This document shows positions 1-8,068 of a stretch of 37,291 nt of DNA, piece by piece. The notes below the pieces were generated by a model. The model was not told the origin of the DNA. It saw nothing but the letters and a program-made list of their open reading frames with translations, and did no database searches. The stretch's first letter is position 1. Every line of letters starts with the position of its first letter. This DNA comes from Bacteroidales bacterium UBA5429 (GTDB taxonomy: Bacteria > Bacteroidota > Bacteroidia > Bacteroidales > WCHB1-69): contig DIRT01000018.1 in the NCBI GenBank assembly GCA_002427605.1, positions 67,081-104,371 on the forward strand. Direction: 5' to 3'. The translations under genes and the position numbers were made by a program.

Positions 1-200
1 TGTCAAGAGAAGAGTTGCAGGAGATTTTAGAATTAAAAAACAGAGACTATTTCAGGATTAATTATATTAATGCTGCTCTGGATGGCGGGTGGATTGAAAT
101 GACGGAAGCAGAGGTCAATCATCCTAACCAAAAATATCGTTTGACTGAAAAGGGATTAAAAGTAAAAGAAGAGTGGAAAAAAATTAAACCAAAAGATTAA
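1..200 (+). CDS. C-terminal winged-helix tail of a Fic-type or ATP-binding (AlbA_2-type) protein, partial
   Basis: The reading frame is open from the left edge (codons from position 3) to TAA at 198-200, so this is only the end of a longer gene. The visible 66 residues start SREELQEILEL and contain GGWIEMTE and QKYRLTEKG. This is the winged-helix pattern that ends many Fic proteins and many 'putative DNA-binding domain' ATP-binding proteins in Bacteroidota. In those families the helix-turn-helix follows the catalytic or nucleotide-binding part, which lies outside the window. The TTG at 15 is inside the domain and should not be taken as a start. The next gene begins 12 bp downstream. Family membership rests on this tail alone, so the choice between Fic and AlbA_2/ATPase types is open. 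Confidence 0.6.
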   Translation, partial: SREELQEILELKNRDYFRINYINAALDGGWIEMTEAEVNHPNQKYRLTEKGLKVKEEWKKIKPKD

Positions 201-212
201 TAAATAACAATC

Positions 213-1457
213 ATGATAAAAAAACTAATTCTCATCTTATTTGTTACGATTTCAGCTGTTGCATTTGGGCAAACTAATTCGGAAAATTTCAATAAATTTA
301 TTTTGGACATTACTCAAGTTGAAAGTCAATATAGGGAGTATTACAACAATAAAGAGTATAAACAAACCGCAATATTATTGCAAGAAATGTTGGGTTTAGT
401 TGAAAACTTAAAACTAACCCCGGATGAAGTAACTGATTATCATATTTTTATTCAGAATATTAAAGCAGGAATATACTACAATTTAACGTGTACCTACGCT
501 TTATTAAATCAAAAGAAACAAGCTATTACTGCATTTGAACAAGCGGTAGAATCAGGATATTCCGAATACAGACATGCTAAAACCGATACAGATTTGGATA
601 ATATCCGTGAAGAGAAGAAATTTATTAATCTTTTAGATCGGATAAAACAGTTTGATAAGTTGGTTATTCTTCAAAATGCACCGGGTTATCAAAAAGAAAA
701 AAGAGACTCTTTACCACAATTTGTATATCAATCTCCCGAAGATAATAATCTGCAACAGGTCAGGAGCTTTTTTAACTTAGATTCTGTAGCCGGTAATGGG
801 GATGAATTAACTCAAATTGTCAATATTTTAAAGTTTGCTCATGATGCGATTAAGCACAATGGAGGTAATTATGCGCTATGTGAGTTCGATGCAATTGATA
901 TTTACAATTACAACAAATCAACCAATAAAGGGGTGAATTGTAGACACTTAGCAATTGCTCTCAATGAAATGTATCTTGCTATGGGGATTCCTTCACGGTA
1001 TGTTACTTGTTTGCCGAAAGATGAAAATGATCCGGATTGTCATGTGATTAACAGCGTATATTCCAGTCAGTTACAAAAATGGTTGTGGATTGATCCTACT
1101 TTTAATGCCTACGTTAAGGATGAAAATGGGAATTTTTTAAGTATAGCTGAAGTAAGGGAACGTTTAATTTCCGGAAAACCACTTGTATTGAATGAAGATG
1201 CGAATTGGAATAATGAAACACTACAAACCAAAGAGTATTATTTAGAAACCTATATGGTTAAAAATTTGTATTGGTTTGAATGTGTCGCTTATAGCAGATT
1301 TAATCCGGAAAGTCGTTATAGAAAAGTGGATAACCAATATATAGCCTTGAAACCGGTTGGAGTTGGAGATAATGCAGTAGGAAGTACTGTTATTACAACT
1401 CACGATCCTGAGTATTTTTGGCAGGCTCCACCTAAGAGGGAGATCAAAGGGAAATAG
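213..1457 (+). CDS. Secreted transglutaminase-like (papain-fold) domain protein
   Basis: A 414-residue protein with a signal peptide (residues 1-19, hydrophobic core LILILFVTISAVAFG, followed by Gln). Residues about 30-150 are helical and TPR-like (a YNLTCTYALLNQKKQAITAFEQA stretch resembles one repeat). Residues about 205-300 carry a transglutaminase-like core: Cys243 in GVNCRHLA, His277 in DCHVINSVY and Asp294 in WLWIDPT give the expected Cys-His-Asp order. Such domains act as peptidases, amidases or cross-linking enzymes; the substrate here is unknown. The protein probably works in the periplasm or at the cell surface. It starts 12 bp after the preceding stop and is followed by a hairpin with a T-run, so it ends a transcript. 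The triad makes an active enzyme likely, but the reaction is inference. Confidence 0.8.
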   Translation: MIKKLILILFVTISAVAFGQTNSENFNKFILDITQVESQYREYYNNKEYKQTAILLQEMLGLVENLKLTPDEVTDYHIFIQNIKAGIYYNLTCTYALLNQKKQAITAFEQAVESGYSEYRHAKTDTDLDNIREEKKFINLLDRIKQFDKLVILQNAPGYQKEKRDSLPQFVYQSPEDNNLQQVRSFFNLDSVAGNGDELTQIVNILKFAHDAIKHNGGNYALCEFDAIDIYNYNKSTNKGVNCRHLAIALNEMYLAMGIPSRYVTCLPKDENDPDCHVINSVYSSQLQKWLWIDPTFNAYVKDENGNFLSIAEVRERLISGKPLVLNEDANWNNETLQTKEYYLETYMVKNLYWFECVAYSRFNPESRYRKVDNQYIALKPVGVGDNAVGSTVITTHDPEYFWQAPPKREIKGK

Positions 1458-1480
1458 AGTATAAAGCAATAAAATATCTA

Positions 1481-1539
1481 AGTGGGGGTTGACAGAACCT
1501 TAGTGCGATAGATGTCCTGCCCCCCTTTTTTTTTATTTC
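1481..1539 (+). repeat. Intergenic repeat copy 1 (AGTGGGG...CTGCCCCC...TTTTATTTC)
   Basis: First of three related elements of about 60 bp. It reads AGTGGGGG at 1481-1488, AGTGCGA near 1502-1508, CTGCCCCCC at 1517-1525, and ends TTTTATTTC at 1531-1539. The same blocks occur at nearly the same spacing, on the other strand, at 8927-8987 and 36443-36502. This copy lies 23 bp after the transglutaminase stop codon and also makes a plausible terminator hairpin. Confidence 0.65.
1484..1534 (+). terminator. Rho-independent terminator after the transglutaminase-like gene
   Basis: GGGGG (1484-1488) pairs with CCCCC (within 1520-1525). After a small internal loop, GACA (1491-1494) pairs with TGTC (1513-1516). 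A run of nine T (1526-1534) follows. The loop of roughly 18 nt is long for a terminator. The hairpin coincides with repeat copy 1, so it may be a repeat that serves as a terminator. Confidence 0.6.
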
Positions 1540-1564
1540 ATAAAGATAATTAAAAGAAAATTAT

Positions 1565-1572
1565 TACTTTTG
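1565..1572 (+). promoter_or_regulatory. Bacteroidota-type -7 promoter element for rnc
   Basis: TACTTTTG matches the Bacteroidota -7 consensus TAnnTTTG. I see no clear TTG -33 box at the usual distance, so the call rests on the -7 box and on its position in the 171-bp gap before rnc. Transcription would begin near 1579, giving a leader of about 50 nt. Confidence 0.4.
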
Positions 1573-1628
1573 CAAAGTCTAACTTTAGGCGAATAATTTT
1601 TTTGTATCATTAAAAATGGAGGGATAGC

Positions 1629-2381
1629 TTGTTATTTAAACGGTTTAAGCATTGGAAGGAAAGCGAATCTCAATCAATAGAAGATTATCTCCGACATATT
1701 ATCGGAATTAGAACGAGGAATTTGGAGATTTACCAAATTGCATTGACGCATCGTTCTGCTTCGAAGGAGAGTCATTTGGCAAAATATATCAATAATGAGC
1801 GATTGGAGTATTTGGGTGACGCAGTTTTAAACAGTATCATTTCGGAATATCTTTTTAAGAAATATCCATTGGTGAATGAGGGAGCGCTGACGGAGATGCG
1901 TTCTAAGCTGGTTTGTAGAGAACAACTTAATACGTTGGCGAGAAAGATTGGGTTGTGTTCCTACATTTCGGCACAAAATGGGGTCAAGGCGAAATCGATC
2001 GATGGAGATGCTTTTGAGGCTTTGGTTGGGGCATTGTTTTTGGATAAAGGATATAAAATGACTCAGAAGATTGTGTTAAAACGTCTTTTTTTACTCCATC
2101 TGGATATTGAAAGTGTAATTCAAGAGAATAAAAACTATAAAGGAAAACTTATTAATTGGGGGAGTAAGAATAATCGGGAAATTCGTTTTGAGAATCAGAT
2201 TAATTGTGAAGGGGAAGAGCGGAAGTTGCATAAATCGGAGGTGTTTGTAGACGGCGTTTCATATGGTGAGGCTTTTCATTATACGATAAAAAAGGCGGAA
2301 CAGCTGGCTGCATCTCAGGCATTAGAAATTATTTCGGAGCAAGAGTATGAAAAAGAAAGACAAGAAGGAGATTACAATTGA
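1629..2381 (+). CDS. rnc: Ribonuclease III
   Basis: Double-strand-specific endoribonuclease that processes rRNA precursors and other structured RNAs in the cytoplasm. The 250 residues show the RNase III signature NERLEYLGDAVL (Glu57, Glu60, Asp64) and the second acidic motif DGDAFEALVGALFLDKGY (Asp127, Glu130). A double-stranded-RNA-binding domain spans about 160-236 and ends KKAEQLAASQALEII. The length is normal. The start is a TTG at 1629, supported by a GGAGGG Shine-Dalgarno sequence at 1618-1623; the only nearby ATG (1616) runs into a stop after two codons. The next gene overlaps the 3' end by 35 nt, suggesting coupled translation. In many Bacteroidota rnc follows acpP and fabF. Here it stands behind a promoter and a terminator, with neither gene in view. 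Confidence 0.95.
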   Translation: MLFKRFKHWKESESQSIEDYLRHIIGIRTRNLEIYQIALTHRSASKESHLAKYINNERLEYLGDAVLNSIISEYLFKKYPLVNEGALTEMRSKLVCREQLNTLARKIGLCSYISAQNGVKAKSIDGDAFEALVGALFLDKGYKMTQKIVLKRLFLLHLDIESVIQENKNYKGKLINWGSKNNREIRFENQINCEGEERKLHKSEVFVDGVSYGEAFHYTIKKAEQLAASQALEIISEQEYEKERQEGDYN

Positions 2382-3132
2382 TGATATTAACTCTTTTTTT
2401 GGCAACAAAAATGAGTATTTCATTAGTGCTGTTCATTCTCATTTGGACTCGATTCCATTTGCTCATCAATTAGGATTAGATCTTGATTGTACATTTTCAA
2501 GGTTAACTCAAATTAAACCGGATCCCCGGGAAGGGGAAGCTTGTTTTAATCTTTATCACGCTTCTTTGCCCTCCCAATATAATGTTTATTGTTGTATATT
2601 GGAAAACAAAACAACTGAGTATCAATTACAGTTTTTTTTCACAGCGAAGGGTAAGAATAAATCATCATTTCAAACCGGTTTTTTATATAAACCGGATCTT
2701 TATCTTTTTAATAAAGGAGGATTAACAGTTTTTAAGACAGATCTTTTTAATGTCGATTATTTGATCCTTTTTTATGGAGAGAATCGTCAGCAATTAGTGG
2801 ATACCAGGGAGCGTATGAATCAAATCTATTCAGGTAAAGTAGAAGATGTATCGCATTACCTTGACAAAGGAATAAGTAAGGGAGCAAAACAGATAGAACA
2901 ATTTTTGAAAGGTAGTTTTTACTTTATTGAGACTACCCGAATACAAAAAGAACGGGAAGAACAATTAAGACAATTTGGTATTTATAATAAAATCCCTAAG
3001 GAAAACCTGGAAGATCCTGTATTAACGGCGGTTTATAATGACCCGGATTATGATCCCAATAATAAAAAAGTGACTATTACGATCAACAATGATATACAGT
3101 CGATCATATCGGATGAAAAGGAGTTCTATTAA
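2347..3132 (+). CDS. IPExxxVDY-like protein of unknown function, with extended C-terminus
   Basis: A 261-residue soluble protein with no signal peptide. Residues about 20-160 resemble the layout of the Bacteroidota IPExxxVDY family: an early helix (SIPFAHQLGLDL), a FNLYHASLPSQYNVYCCILENK strand region, then TDLFNVDYLILFYGEN, which matches the usual NVDY-L-I-G end of that family. The IPE part of the signature is not intact, so the match is tentative. Residues 165-261 form an extra charged, helix-rich tail that the short family members lack. The function of the family is unknown. The start ATG at 2347 lies inside the end of rnc, with GGAG about 10 nt upstream; the overlap argues for co-transcription with rnc. 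Confidence 0.6.
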   Translation: MKKKDKKEITIDDINSFFGNKNEYFISAVHSHLDSIPFAHQLGLDLDCTFSRLTQIKPDPREGEACFNLYHASLPSQYNVYCCILENKTTEYQLQFFFTAKGKNKSSFQTGFLYKPDLYLFNKGGLTVFKTDLFNVDYLILFYGENRQQLVDTRERMNQIYSGKVEDVSHYLDKGISKGAKQIEQFLKGSFYFIETTRIQKEREEQLRQFGIYNKIPKENLEDPVLTAVYNDPDYDPNNKKVTITINNDIQSIISDEKEFY

Positions 3133-3146
3133 TGCCGCTTTTTTTG

Positions 3147-3154
3147 TACCTTTG
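3147..3154 (+). promoter_or_regulatory. Bacteroidota-type -7 promoter element before the LolC/E-like permease
   Basis: TACCTTTG matches TAnnTTTG in the 64-bp gap between stop 3132 and start 3197. The -33 box is not convincing. The implied start near 3160 would leave a leader of about 37 nt. Confidence 0.4.
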
Positions 3155-3196
3155 TAACCTATTTTCGGTTATAGTGTTAAATCTGTCAAAAATCTA

Positions 3197-4414
3197 ATGA
3201 AACTTTATAAGCTTTCTTCACAGTTATTGCAAACGAAGTCTCATAAATACTCTCGTCCCATAATTCGATTGAGTATTATTGGAGTTGCATTGGGTTTGGT
3301 GATCATTATTTTAGCTCTTTTTATTACTCAAGGATATAAAAAGGAGATTCGGGAGAAAGTGGTCAGTATGGGGTCTCATATCCGAATTTCTAACTATGAT
3401 CATAATCTCTCTTTTGCTCCGGTTCCCTTTAATCGAAATCAACCTTTTATTCAACGCTTAAAAGAGAATCCTCATGTTGATAAAATTCAATATTATTCCA
3501 CCAGAGTTGGGATTTTAAAAGCAAAGGATCTGGTTGAAGGTATTGTTTTTAAGGGGGTTGACACCTCTTTTTCATGGAGTTTATTTGAACCTAATTTGAT
3601 AGCAGGAGAACGGGAGAATTTTGGCGCGGAAAAGAGGAGTAATGCACTCTATATATCCAAGCGAATAGCTCATAAACTGAAAGTTGAAGTAGGGGATAAG
3701 GTGACAGCCTTTTTTGTCCAGGATCCTCCCAGACAGAGAAATCTTAAAGTAGCAGGTATATTTGAGACCTTTTTACCCGATTTTGATGATAAAATGGCGC
3801 TGGTAGATTTGAGGTTGCTTCAGAGATTGAACAACTGGGACTCATCGCAAATTGGAGGGATTGAGATTTTGATTGATGACTATGAAAAGATTGACCAGTT
3901 GGGAACGGAGATCAATCTGGATGTCGGTTATGAACTGAAAGCGGAGACGATCAAGCAGATTTATCCTAATATTTTTGAATGGCTGAATCTTTTTAATACG
4001 AATGTCATTGTTTTGTTGGTAATCACGCTTTTTGTGAGTATTGTCACGATGATTTCCACCTTTTTTATTATTGTTTTGGAACAAACCAGAACCATCGGGA
4101 TATTGAAAACATTGGGAATGGAAACCCGGGCGCTGTTTAAATTGTTTGTTTTAATGGGTACGCGATTGATTTTGAAGGGGATGTTCTTTGGTAACCTCAT
4201 TGCTTTAAGTTTGGCTTGGGTGCAATCTCACTTTAAAATTTTCACTTTGGATCCGGAAACCTATTATCTATCTTATATTCCTATCGATTTGAATTTTTAT
4301 ACACTTTTATATGCTAATCTGGGAGTTTATGCTATATGTTTAGGGGCTTTGTTGCTTCCTGCACTATACGTATCTCATAAAATTACCCCGATTAGCGCCA
4401 TTCGTTTTGACTAA
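3197..4414 (+). CDS. FtsX/LolC-LolE-type ABC transporter permease
   Basis: A 405-residue inner-membrane permease of the FtsX/MacB fold. One membrane segment lies at about residues 24-46 (LSIIGVALGLVIIILALFIT), followed by a large periplasmic domain (about 50-260) and three more segments at about 267-292, 318-345 and 365-390. The N-terminal FIxx-like start (KLSSQLLQTKSHKYSRPIIRLSI) and this layout fit the lipoprotein-releasing LolC/LolE branch, which works with the LolD ATPase to load lipoproteins onto LolA. No ATPase gene lies beside it. In Bacteroidota such permeases are often encoded without an adjacent ATPase, so the exact substrate is inferred. The stop codon lies 4 nt before the polA start. 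Confidence 0.85.
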   Translation: MKLYKLSSQLLQTKSHKYSRPIIRLSIIGVALGLVIIILALFITQGYKKEIREKVVSMGSHIRISNYDHNLSFAPVPFNRNQPFIQRLKENPHVDKIQYYSTRVGILKAKDLVEGIVFKGVDTSFSWSLFEPNLIAGERENFGAEKRSNALYISKRIAHKLKVEVGDKVTAFFVQDPPRQRNLKVAGIFETFLPDFDDKMALVDLRLLQRLNNWDSSQIGGIEILIDDYEKIDQLGTEINLDVGYELKAETIKQIYPNIFEWLNLFNTNVIVLLVITLFVSIVTMISTFFIIVLEQTRTIGILKTLGMETRALFKLFVLMGTRLILKGMFFGNLIALSLAWVQSHFKIFTLDPETYYLSYIPIDLNFYTLLYANLGVYAICLGALLLPALYVSHKITPISAIRFD

Positions 4415-4418
4415 ATTG

Positions 4419-7118
4419 ATGATGATGAAAAAAATATTTCTATTGGATGCTATGGCGTTGATTTATCGAGGTTATTATGCTTTGATTAAATCACCACGAA
4501 TTACTTCTAAAGGAGTTAATACTACTGCAGTATTTGGGTTTATGAATACCCTTTTTGATCTGCTTCAGAATGAAGAATTGACCCATATTGCCGTATCTTT
4601 TGATACCGGAGCTCCCACCCTCAGACATGCGGAATTTGAGGATTATAAAGCAAATCGGGAAGCTACACCTGACGATATTGTGAATGGAATCCCGATTATT
4701 ATGGAGATCCTTAAAGCGATGAATATTCCGATTATTCTTAAAGATGGCTATGAAGCAGATGATATTATCGGAACGATGGCCAAAAGAGCAGAGATGGAAG
4801 ATTTTGAGGTGTATATGATGACATCGGATAAGGACTACGGACAGCTGGTTTCAGAACATATCCATATTTATAAACCCGGGAAAATGGGTCAAAAGGCGGA
4901 GGTCATAGGGGTTAAAGAGGTATGCGAAAAGTATGAAATCCAAAGACCGGAACAATTGATAGATATTTTGGGATTATGGGGTGATGCTTCCGATAATATT
5001 CCGGGAGTGCCTTCAATTGGAGAAGTGAAAGCAAAAAGGTTGATTTCAGAATATCATTCTATTGAAAATATCTATCAAAATATTGATCAACTTCCGGAAA
5101 ACAGCATAAAAAAAGCACTGGTTGAACATCAGGATAAGGCAATCCTTTCCAAGTCATTGGCAACCATCATTACGGATGTTCCAGTAGAGTTCGACTTGGA
5201 TGAGATGAAAAAAAGTACTCCTGATATGGATCAGTTGCAAGCAATCTTTAGAGAGTTGGAATTTAGAACCTTACTAAGAAGACTTGACAAAGTTTATCCG
5301 GATTTTAGTCAGCCTGTTGCAACACAACCTGATCTATTTTCAAGCCATGTTCCGGAAGAAACCGATCAAAAATCCCTTTTTTCTCATTTTGATGAGTTGG
5401 CACACCATTATCGTAACGTAGAAGAGTGGTCTGAAACGGGGATAGAGCTAGAAAAGTCGACCCAATTGATGTTTGACTGGATTTTTAAAGAGGATAAGAT
5501 TGTAGGATTTGCTGTTGCAGCGGATCCCAATGATATTTGTTACCATCTTTTCGAAGAGGAGAAGAGAAACTATCTCTCAATGCTGGAAGAACTCTTCGAA
5601 AAACCTCTTTTTGTGATCTCTTATCAGACCAAGCAAACCTATAAGTACTTAAGGATTCTTAATATTGATCCTCAAGTTCAGTTTTTTGATATTCAGATTG
5701 CACACTATTTGATTCAACCTGAAAGATCTCACCAATTATCTCATTTAACGGAGAGTTATTTGGAGTACACGTTGTTAAATATTCCTAATTCCCCTACTGT
5801 GAATCAAATTGTTAGTATAGCGTGCGAGAAAGTGGAACTCTATCAACCTTTGTATCAGGTATTAACAAAAGAACTCAAAGAGAGTCAGTTGGAGAAACTA
5901 TTCTACAAGATGGAGATGCCTCTTTCCAATATTTTGGGAGAGATGGAATTGCAAGGAATTCGTTTGGACAGCGAAATTTTGAAGGAGAGTTCCGAGCAGA
6001 TTACTCGGGAGATTGAGGATTTGGAGAATAAAATCTTTGAATATGCCGGGGTTACTTTTAATTTAGCGTCTCCCAAACAACTGGGTGAAGTACTGTTTGA
6101 AAAACTTAGGATTATTGAGAATGCCAAACTAACTAAAACTAAGCAATATCAAACGGGAGAAGAGGTGTTGCAAAAATTGGTGAATAAACATCCGATAGTT
6201 CAACTTGTATTGGATTGGAGAACATTGTCCAAGTTGAAGTCCACATACTTAGACGCTCTTCCTGATCTGGTAAACCCTAAAACGGGAAAAATCCACACTA
6301 CTTTCCAACAAACAGTGACTGCAACCGGTCGCTTGAGTTCTACCAATCCCAATATTCAAAATATACCGGTTAGAACAGACAGAGGAAAGGAGATCCGAAA
6401 AGCTTTTATTGCATCTTCAGAGGATTATCAACTGGTTTCTGCCGACTATTCTCAAATTGAATTGCGTGTGGTGGCTTCTGTTGCTGAAGATCAAAATATG
6501 ATTCAGGCTTTTAAAAATGGGGAGGATATTCACACGGCTACTGCTGCCAAGGTTTTTCATATTGCCATTGATGAGGTAACAGCTGAGCAAAGAAGATATG
6601 CCAAAACGGTAAACTTTGGCATTATTTACGGTATTTCAGCATTTGGATTGTCGGACAGATTGGGTATTCCTCAAGCAGAATCAAGGGAGCTCATAGCTAA
6701 CTACAACAAGAGTTTTCCTCAAATTGAGCAATATATGACCAATGTGATCGAGTTTGCCCGTAAGCATGGTTATGTTGAGACGCTTATGGGAAGAAGACGC
6801 TATATTCAGGATATCAACTCATCCAATGGATTGATTCGTAAAAATATGGAAAGAAACGCCATTAATGCTCCGATCCAGGGAACGGCAGCGGATATTATCA
6901 AAGTGGCTATGATTCATATTGATCGGGAATTGAAAGCCAGAAACCTTAAAACCAAGATGTTATTGCAGGTGCATGACGAATTGATTTTTGATGTTCCTAA
7001 GGAAGAGCTGGAGACTATTATGAGGTTAATTCCACAATTAATGGAAAATGCAATCGAACTGAAAGTTCCTTTGGAAGTGGATATTCGAAGTGGAAACAAT
7101 TGGTATGATGTACACTAA
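4419..7118 (+). CDS. polA: DNA polymerase I (proofreading motifs apparently lost)
   Basis: About 900 residues. The N-terminal 5' nuclease domain (1-290) is intact: FLLDAMALIYRGYYAL, GYEADDIIGT, TSDKDYGQL and GDASDNIPGVPSIG. The C-terminal polymerase domain (about 510-900) is intact: DYSQIELR with Asp676, the RRYAKTVNFGIIYG finger motif, and VHDELIF with Asp853. Together these fill gaps during repair and remove RNA primers. The middle domain (about 330-500) aligns in position with the 3'-5' exonuclease but lacks its metal-binding residues: the DxE motif reads FDWI (Asp353 kept, Glu replaced by Ile), and no ExoII N-x3-D or ExoIII Y-x3-D is visible. An upstream TTG at 4407 overlaps the permease gene. 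I prefer the ATG cluster at 4419-4427, giving MMMKKIFLLD. Confidence 0.95.
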   Translation: MMMKKIFLLDAMALIYRGYYALIKSPRITSKGVNTTAVFGFMNTLFDLLQNEELTHIAVSFDTGAPTLRHAEFEDYKANREATPDDIVNGIPIIMEILKAMNIPIILKDGYEADDIIGTMAKRAEMEDFEVYMMTSDKDYGQLVSEHIHIYKPGKMGQKAEVIGVKEVCEKYEIQRPEQLIDILGLWGDASDNIPGVPSIGEVKAKRLISEYHSIENIYQNIDQLPENSIKKALVEHQDKAILSKSLATIITDVPVEFDLDEMKKSTPDMDQLQAIFRELEFRTLLRRLDKVYPDFSQPVATQPDLFSSHVPEETDQKSLFSHFDELAHHYRNVEEWSETGIELEKSTQLMFDWIFKEDKIVGFAVAADPNDICYHLFEEEKRNYLSMLEELFEKPLFVISYQTKQTYKYLRILNIDPQVQFFDIQIAHYLIQPERSHQLSHLTESYLEYTLLNIPNSPTVNQIVSIACEKVELYQPLYQVLTKELKESQLEKLFYKMEMPLSNILGEMELQGIRLDSEILKESSEQITREIEDLENKIFEYAGVTFNLASPKQLGEVLFEKLRIIENAKLTKTKQYQTGEEVLQKLVNKHPIVQLVLDWRTLSKLKSTYLDALPDLVNPKTGKIHTTFQQTVTATGRLSSTNPNIQNIPVRTDRGKEIRKAFIASSEDYQLVSADYSQIELRVVASVAEDQNMIQAFKNGEDIHTATAAKVFHIAIDEVTAEQRRYAKTVNFGIIYGISAFGLSDRLGIPQAESRELIANYNKSFPQIEQYMTNVIEFARKHGYVETLMGRRRYIQDINSSNGLIRKNMERNAINAPIQGTAADIIKVAMIHIDRELKARNLKTKMLLQVHDELIFDVPKEELETIMRLIPQLMENAIELKVPLEVDIRSGNNWYDVH

Positions 7119-7129
7119 ATAGAAATAAA

Positions 7130-8050
7130 ATGGATCAGATTATTACAATTTTAGGACCAACAGCTACCGGAAAAACAAAGGTAGCGGTGCAACTGGCAGA
7201 CCGGTTGGGTGCTGAAATTGTGAGTGCCGATTCCCGACAGGTGTATCGAGGGATGAATCTGGGTACCGGCAAGGATTTGCTGGAGTACACTTACAATGGG
7301 AAGGAGATTCCTTATCACATGATCGATATTGTTGATCCCGGTATTGAATATAATGTGTATCAATATCAACAAAAAGCCTTTTTGAAGATTCAAGAACTCC
7401 AAAATAAGGGAATTCCCGTTGTTTTATGTGGTGGAAGCGGTCTCTATCTGGAAGCTTTGATCAAAGGATATCAACTTTATCCGGTGCCTGAAAATCCGGA
7501 ATTGAGGAAAGAGTTTGATCAACAATCGATGGAAGAGCTAATCGAAAAATTATTTCAGTTGAAACAGGTGCATAACAAGACCGATATTGAAACGAGAGAC
7601 CGTATCTACAGAGCTTTGGAGATCGAGATTTTCAATCAAGAGAATCCGGAAATAGCTCACTATGCAACGCCTATCCCATCCATAATTTTTGGATTGAAAG
7701 GAGAGCGTGATCTGATCCGGTCCCGAATAACACAAAGGTTGCAAGCGCGTTTGGAAGAAGGAATGATTGATGAGGTCCGACAATTGATCGATTCGGGAGT
7801 GAGTCAGGAGCAACTGATTCGCTACGGATTGGAGTATAAATATATTACACTGTATTTGCAAGGAGTGCTGGATTACCAAACTTTTTTTGATCGGTTAAGA
7901 GTTGCAATTCATCAATTCTCTAAGAGACAAATGACCTGGTTCAGGAAGATGGAACGGGATGGAATGCAGATTCATTGGATCGATATAACATGGTCAGATG
8001 GTGAGAAATTAAACTTTTTTAAGAAAATACTGTCCAATAATAATATTTAA
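7130..8050 (+). CDS. miaA: tRNA dimethylallyltransferase
   Basis: Transfers the dimethylallyl group to N6 of adenosine 37 in tRNAs that read UNN codons. The 306 residues carry the P-loop GPTATGKT at 9-16, the substrate motif SADSRQVYRGM (about 33-43) and the tRNA-binding region GLEYKY near the C-terminus. The segment reads LGTGKDL followed by YHMIDIVDPGIEYNVYQYQ rather than the more usual GTAKP/HHLID form. This is the second MiaA type found in Bacteroidota. It starts 11 bp after polA and is followed 18 bp later by folD, so the three are probably co-transcribed. Confidence 0.93.
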   Translation: MDQIITILGPTATGKTKVAVQLADRLGAEIVSADSRQVYRGMNLGTGKDLLEYTYNGKEIPYHMIDIVDPGIEYNVYQYQQKAFLKIQELQNKGIPVVLCGGSGLYLEALIKGYQLYPVPENPELRKEFDQQSMEELIEKLFQLKQVHNKTDIETRDRIYRALEIEIFNQENPEIAHYATPIPSIIFGLKGERDLIRSRITQRLQARLEEGMIDEVRQLIDSGVSQEQLIRYGLEYKYITLYLQGVLDYQTFFDRLRVAIHQFSKRQMTWFRKMERDGMQIHWIDITWSDGEKLNFFKKILSNNNI

Positions 8051-8068
8051 CCAAGTAGAAAAATAATT

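Noticed and set aside
4407..4418. TTG start for polA four codons upstream
   Set aside because: It overlaps the permease stop and adds non-family residues; the ATG cluster at 4419-4427 fits better.
5822..6016. Arg/Gly-rich + strand open frame inside polA
   Set aside because: Alternative frame of polA with no start signal or conserved motif.
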